In this document: positions 61,168 through 64,000 of the stretch, piece by piece
Layout: each line of letters opens with the position of its first letter
Numbering within the stretch: the stretch's first letter is position 1
Source of the DNA: Gelatiniphilus marinus
Lineage (GTDB): Bacteria; Bacteroidota; Bacteroidia; Flavobacteriales; Flavobacteriaceae
Assembly (NCBI RefSeq): GCF_042678305.1
Contig: NZ_JBHUDT010000004.1
Reading direction: 5' to 3' (one strand)
DNA: 64,000 bases
Made by a program: the position numbers and the translations under genes
Notes under the pieces: generated by a model
Told to the model about the DNA's origin: nothing
Seen by the model: only the letters and a program-made list of their open reading frames with translations
The model's database searches: none

Positions 61168-63327
61168 ATGAAAAAAATATTAGTTGTTATTTCTGCACTA
61201 ACACTTACTTTAGGTTGTAAAAAAGCAGAAGAAGAAAAAAACACGGTTGTTGTGAATTATCCTGAAACAAAAAAAGTTGACACCATAGACACATACTTTG
61301 GCGTAGAAGTTAAAGACCCATACCGCTGGCTGGAAGACGATAGAAGCAAAGAAACCGAAGCCTGGGTAAAAACACAAAACCAAAGCACTTATGCGTATCT
61401 GGACGGCATTCCGTTTAGGGACGAATTAAAAGAGCGTTTGTCTGAACTATGGAACTACGAAAAAATAGGCGCCCCGTTTATTGAAGGCGAATACACGTAT
61501 TTTTCAAAAAATAACGGTTTACAGAATCAAAATGTATATTACCGAAAAAAGGGAGATGCAGAAGCCGAAGTGTTTTTAGACCCCAATACGTTTTCTAAGG
61601 ATGGCACCACATCGTTAGGCGGTGCGTTGAGTTTCTCTAAAGACAGTAACCTACTGGCCTACCCCATATCTGAAGGCGGTAGCGATTGGCGCAAAATTAT
61701 AGTAATGGATACAGAAACCCGAGCAATTGTTGAAGACACGATTAAAGATGTAAAATTTAGCACCATATCGTGGTACAAAAACGAAGGGTTTTATTACTCT
61801 AGCTACGATAAGCCAAAGGGCAGCGAACTTTCTGCAAAAACCGATCAGCATAAACTGTATTACCATAAATTAGGAACCCCTCAAAAACAAGATGTTTTAA
61901 TTTTTGGAGGCACGCCAGAAGAAAAACACAGATATGTTTTTGCTAATGTAACCAAAGACAATAAGTATTTAATAATTTCCGCCAAGGTATCTACCTCTGG
62001 CAACAAACTCTTTATCAAAGACTTATCAGACCCCAACAGCCAACTTGTTACCATTTTAAACCACACAAATAGCGACACATCTATTATTGAAAACGAAGGC
62101 AGCAAATTATTTTTGGTTACAAACCTAAATGCACCAAACAAAAAGATAGTAACGGTTGATGCCTCCAATCCAACACCTGAGCAATGGAAGGATTTTATCG
62201 CTGAAACCGAAAATGTTTTAACACCATCAAAAGGAAGTGGTTTTTTCTTTGCTAAATACATGGTAGATGCCCTCTCTAAGGTAAAGCAGTACAATTATAA
62301 AGGCGAATTGATAAGAGAAGTTGAGTTGCCCGGTCTGGGCACCGTAGGAGGTTTTGGAGGAAAAAAAGAAGATACGGTTTTATACTACTCGTTTACCAAT
62401 TACAATACGCCTTCTAGCATTTACAAATTCGACCCAAAAACCGGCGAAACCCAACTATATTGGAAACCAAACATAACCTTTAACAGCACCGATTATGTAT
62501 CCAACCAAGTATTTTACACCTCAAAAGATGGTACTAAAATACCTATGATGATTACCCATAAAAAAGGCTTGGAGCTTAACGGAAAAAACCCCACTATTCT
62601 ATACGGTTACGGTGGCTTTAATATTAGCTTAACACCTTCGTTTAATATTGCTAATGCCGTTTGGATGGAGCAAGGTGGCATATACGCTGTACCCAATTTA
62701 CGCGGTGGCGGCGAGTACGGTAAAATATGGCACGATGCAGGAACGCAAATGAAAAAGCAAAATGTATTTAACGACTTTATTGCCGCAGGTGAATATTTAA
62801 TTGAAAACAACTACACCTCATCTAATTACCTAGCCATCCGTGGCGGATCTAATGGCGGTTTACTGGTTGGAGCAGTAATGACACAGCGCCCCGATTTAGC
62901 CAAAGTAGCATTGCCCGCCGTTGGTGTTTTAGATATGTTGCGTTACCACACATTTACTGCCGGAGCAGGTTGGGCTTACGATTATGGTACGGCCGAACAA
63001 AGTAAAGAAATGTTCGAGTACCTTAAAGGGTATTCTCCTGTGCATAATGTAAAACAAGGCATTGAATACCCAGCAACTTTAATTACAACAGGCGACCATG
63101 ACGATAGAGTGGTTCCTGCCCATAGTTTTAAATTTGCCGCCGAACTGCAAAGCAAGCAAACAGGAAACAACCCAACCTTAATACGTATTGAAACCGATGC
63201 TGGCCATGGCGCAGGAACACCTGTTAGCAAAACCATTGATCAGTATGCCGATATTTTTGGCTTTTCGCTTTATAATATGGGTTTTGATGTGTTACCAAGC
63301 AAAACCAAAGAAAAGATAAAAGGGTAA
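61168..63327 (+). CDS. Prolyl oligopeptidase-family serine peptidase (S9A)
   Basis: I chose the ATG at 61168, which gives a lipoprotein-type signal (MKKILVVISALTLTLGC) with Cys17 as the likely lipidation site; an upstream in-frame ATG at 61111 overlaps the promoter. The ~719-residue protein has the N-terminal VKDPYRWLEDD signature, a seven-bladed propeller, and a C-terminal alpha/beta hydrolase domain. The catalytic triad is S in GGSNGGLL, D in TGDHDDRVVP and H in DAGHGAGTP. It cleaves after proline in short peptides. Lipidation implies a periplasmic or outer-membrane location. Confidence 0.95.
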   Translation: MKKILVVISALTLTLGCKKAEEEKNTVVVNYPETKKVDTIDTYFGVEVKDPYRWLEDDRSKETEAWVKTQNQSTYAYLDGIPFRDELKERLSELWNYEKIGAPFIEGEYTYFSKNNGLQNQNVYYRKKGDAEAEVFLDPNTFSKDGTTSLGGALSFSKDSNLLAYPISEGGSDWRKIIVMDTETRAIVEDTIKDVKFSTISWYKNEGFYYSSYDKPKGSELSAKTDQHKLYYHKLGTPQKQDVLIFGGTPEEKHRYVFANVTKDNKYLIISAKVSTSGNKLFIKDLSDPNSQLVTILNHTNSDTSIIENEGSKLFLVTNLNAPNKKIVTVDASNPTPEQWKDFIAETENVLTPSKGSGFFFAKYMVDALSKVKQYNYKGELIREVELPGLGTVGGFGGKKEDTVLYYSFTNYNTPSSIYKFDPKTGETQLYWKPNITFNSTDYVSNQVFYTSKDGTKIPMMITHKKGLELNGKNPTILYGYGGFNISLTPSFNIANAVWMEQGGIYAVPNLRGGGEYGKIWHDAGTQMKKQNVFNDFIAAGEYLIENNYTSSNYLAIRGGSNGGLLVGAVMTQRPDLAKVALPAVGVLDMLRYHTFTAGAGWAYDYGTAEQSKEMFEYLKGYSPVHNVKQGIEYPATLITTGDHDDRVVPAHSFKFAAELQSKQTGNNPTLIRIETDAGHGAGTPVSKTIDQYADIFGFSLYNMGFDVLPSKTKEKIKG

Positions 63328-63337
63328 CTTTTTAGTA

Positions 63338-63359
63338 ACACTGAGCGCAGTTCGAGTGT
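63338..63359. repeat. Degenerate REP-like element
   Basis: CACTGAGCGCAGTTCGAGTG is a variant of the TGAGC/GTCGA family just downstream of the S9 gene. Confidence 0.5.
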
Positions 63360-63378
63360 CTCATTATAAAGTTAATCG

Positions 63379-63413
63379 AAAACCGTTCTTCTAAAAAGAG
63401 GAACGGTTTTTAT
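63379..63413 (+). terminator. Terminator after the S9 peptidase gene
   Basis: AAAACCGTTCTTCT pairs with AGAGGAACGGTTTT around a short A loop, followed by a T-run. Confidence 0.85.
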
Positions 63414-63427
63414 ATAATTTTTGCGCT

Positions 63428-64000
63428 ATGCTTCAAGTAAAAAACATATCGTTTTCATATAAAAAAACACTTATTTTAAAAGGGATTTCTTTTAAAGTAA
63501 ACCCAGGCGAACATGTTTCAATACTAGGAGAAAGCGGCTCTGGAAAAAGCACGCTCTTAAAATTACTATATGGCACTTACAATTTAAATAATGGGCGCAT
63601 TTTTTGGAAAGACAAAGAAATTCTGGGGCCAAAACAAAACCTCATTATTGGTCCGGAATACATGAAATATGTGGCTCAAGAATTCGATTTAATGCCCTTT
63701 ATTACAGTTACTGAAAACATTGGCGCTTTTCTCTCCAACTTTTATCCTGAAGAAAAACAAAAACGCATAGATGAGCTTTTAAACGTTGTCGAGTTAACGG
63801 CTTTTGCAAATACCAAAGTAAAATTATTAAGTGGCGGACAAAAACAACGTGTCGCTTTGGCCAAAGCCATTGCCAAACAACCCGAGATTATTTTGTTGGA
63901 CGAACCCTTTAGCCATATCGACAACTTTAAAAAACAATCGTTACGCCGAAGTTTGTTTAAGTATTTAAAAGAAAAAAACATTACTTGTATTGTGGCTACG
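63428..64000 (+). CDS. ABC transporter ATP-binding protein, 3' end outside window
   Basis: The frame is open from the ATG at 63428 to the window edge (191 codons). It starts MLQVKNISFSYKKTLILKGI. The Walker A motif is GESGSGKST, the Q-loop is near YVAQEFDLMP, the ABC signature is LSGGQKQR and Walker B is IILLDEPF. The H-loop region is beyond or at the edge (CIVAT at the end). The order resembles LolD/FtsE-type ATPases, but the partner permease is not visible, so the substrate is unknown. Confidence 0.93.
   Translation, partial: MLQVKNISFSYKKTLILKGISFKVNPGEHVSILGESGSGKSTLLKLLYGTYNLNNGRIFWKDKEILGPKQNLIIGPEYMKYVAQEFDLMPFITVTENIGAFLSNFYPEEKQKRIDELLNVVELTAFANTKVKLLSGGQKQRVALAKAIAKQPEIILLDEPFSHIDNFKKQSLRRSLFKYLKEKNITCIVAT

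Overview
The window looks like a chromosomal segment of a marine or environmental member of the Flavobacteriaceae (phylum Bacteroidota). Direct signs are AT-rich DNA with long A/T runs, almost no Shine-Dalgarno sequences, promoters of the TTG-N(18-22)-TAnnTTTG type, secreted proteins with type IX secretion (T9SS) C-terminal sorting domains, and a SusC/SusD pair. Most genes are ordinary housekeeping or envelope genes. Both window edges cut genes: an HTTM-domain membrane protein on the left and an ABC transporter ATPase on the right.

Layout. 1-10.2 kb: HTTM protein and ribF, a secreted metalloprotease, the minus-strand series prs, ctc/rplY and pth, tRNA-Leu(CAA), then yicC-gmk-nadD. 10.3-18.7 kb: a 1477-residue CheB-CheR-PAS-kinase-receiver fusion, an acyltransferase/acyl-ACP desaturase pair, an HD hydrolase and a radical SAM protein. 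18.8-25.2 kb: a type I restriction-modification operon (hsdM, GIY-YIG gene, hsdS, REP-associated transposase, hsdR) heavily colonised by short palindromic repeats. 25.2-35.6 kb: enoyl-CoA hydratase, sensor kinase, gpsA, a lipoprotein, a LysM protein, bacilliredoxin, a MITE-like element, lpxH, a TauE/SafE exporter, recJ and an OsmC protein.

35.7-46.3 kb is a possible peptide or murein-peptide utilisation locus: M14 carboxypeptidase, D-Ala-D-Ala carboxypeptidase (PBP4 type), a DeoR-type regulator, a SusC gene with a single-base frameshift, SusD, an AONS-like PLP enzyme and a dipeptide epimerase. 46.6-52.2 kb holds a secreted beta-helix/T9SS operon with a recombinant gene copy, divergent from a membrane-bound AraC-type regulator. 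A tandem repeat spaced 21 bp lies in front of that regulator. 52.2-64 kb: a decayed carboxymuconolactone-decarboxylase-like gene, two tiny membrane ORFs, a UDG-family protein, an AAA ATPase, rsmI, tdk-alr, mscL, asd, an M28 peptidase, an S9 peptidase and the ABC ATPase.

The best leads for something new are the REP/RAYT invasion of the type I restriction operon, where repeats are read in frame inside three neighbouring genes; the SusCD locus bracketed by peptidoglycan-peptide enzymes; and the AraC/beta-helix locus. No CRISPR array, prophage, rRNA operon or complete insertion sequence other than the RAYT was seen. All family assignments come from reading motifs; no database search was run.
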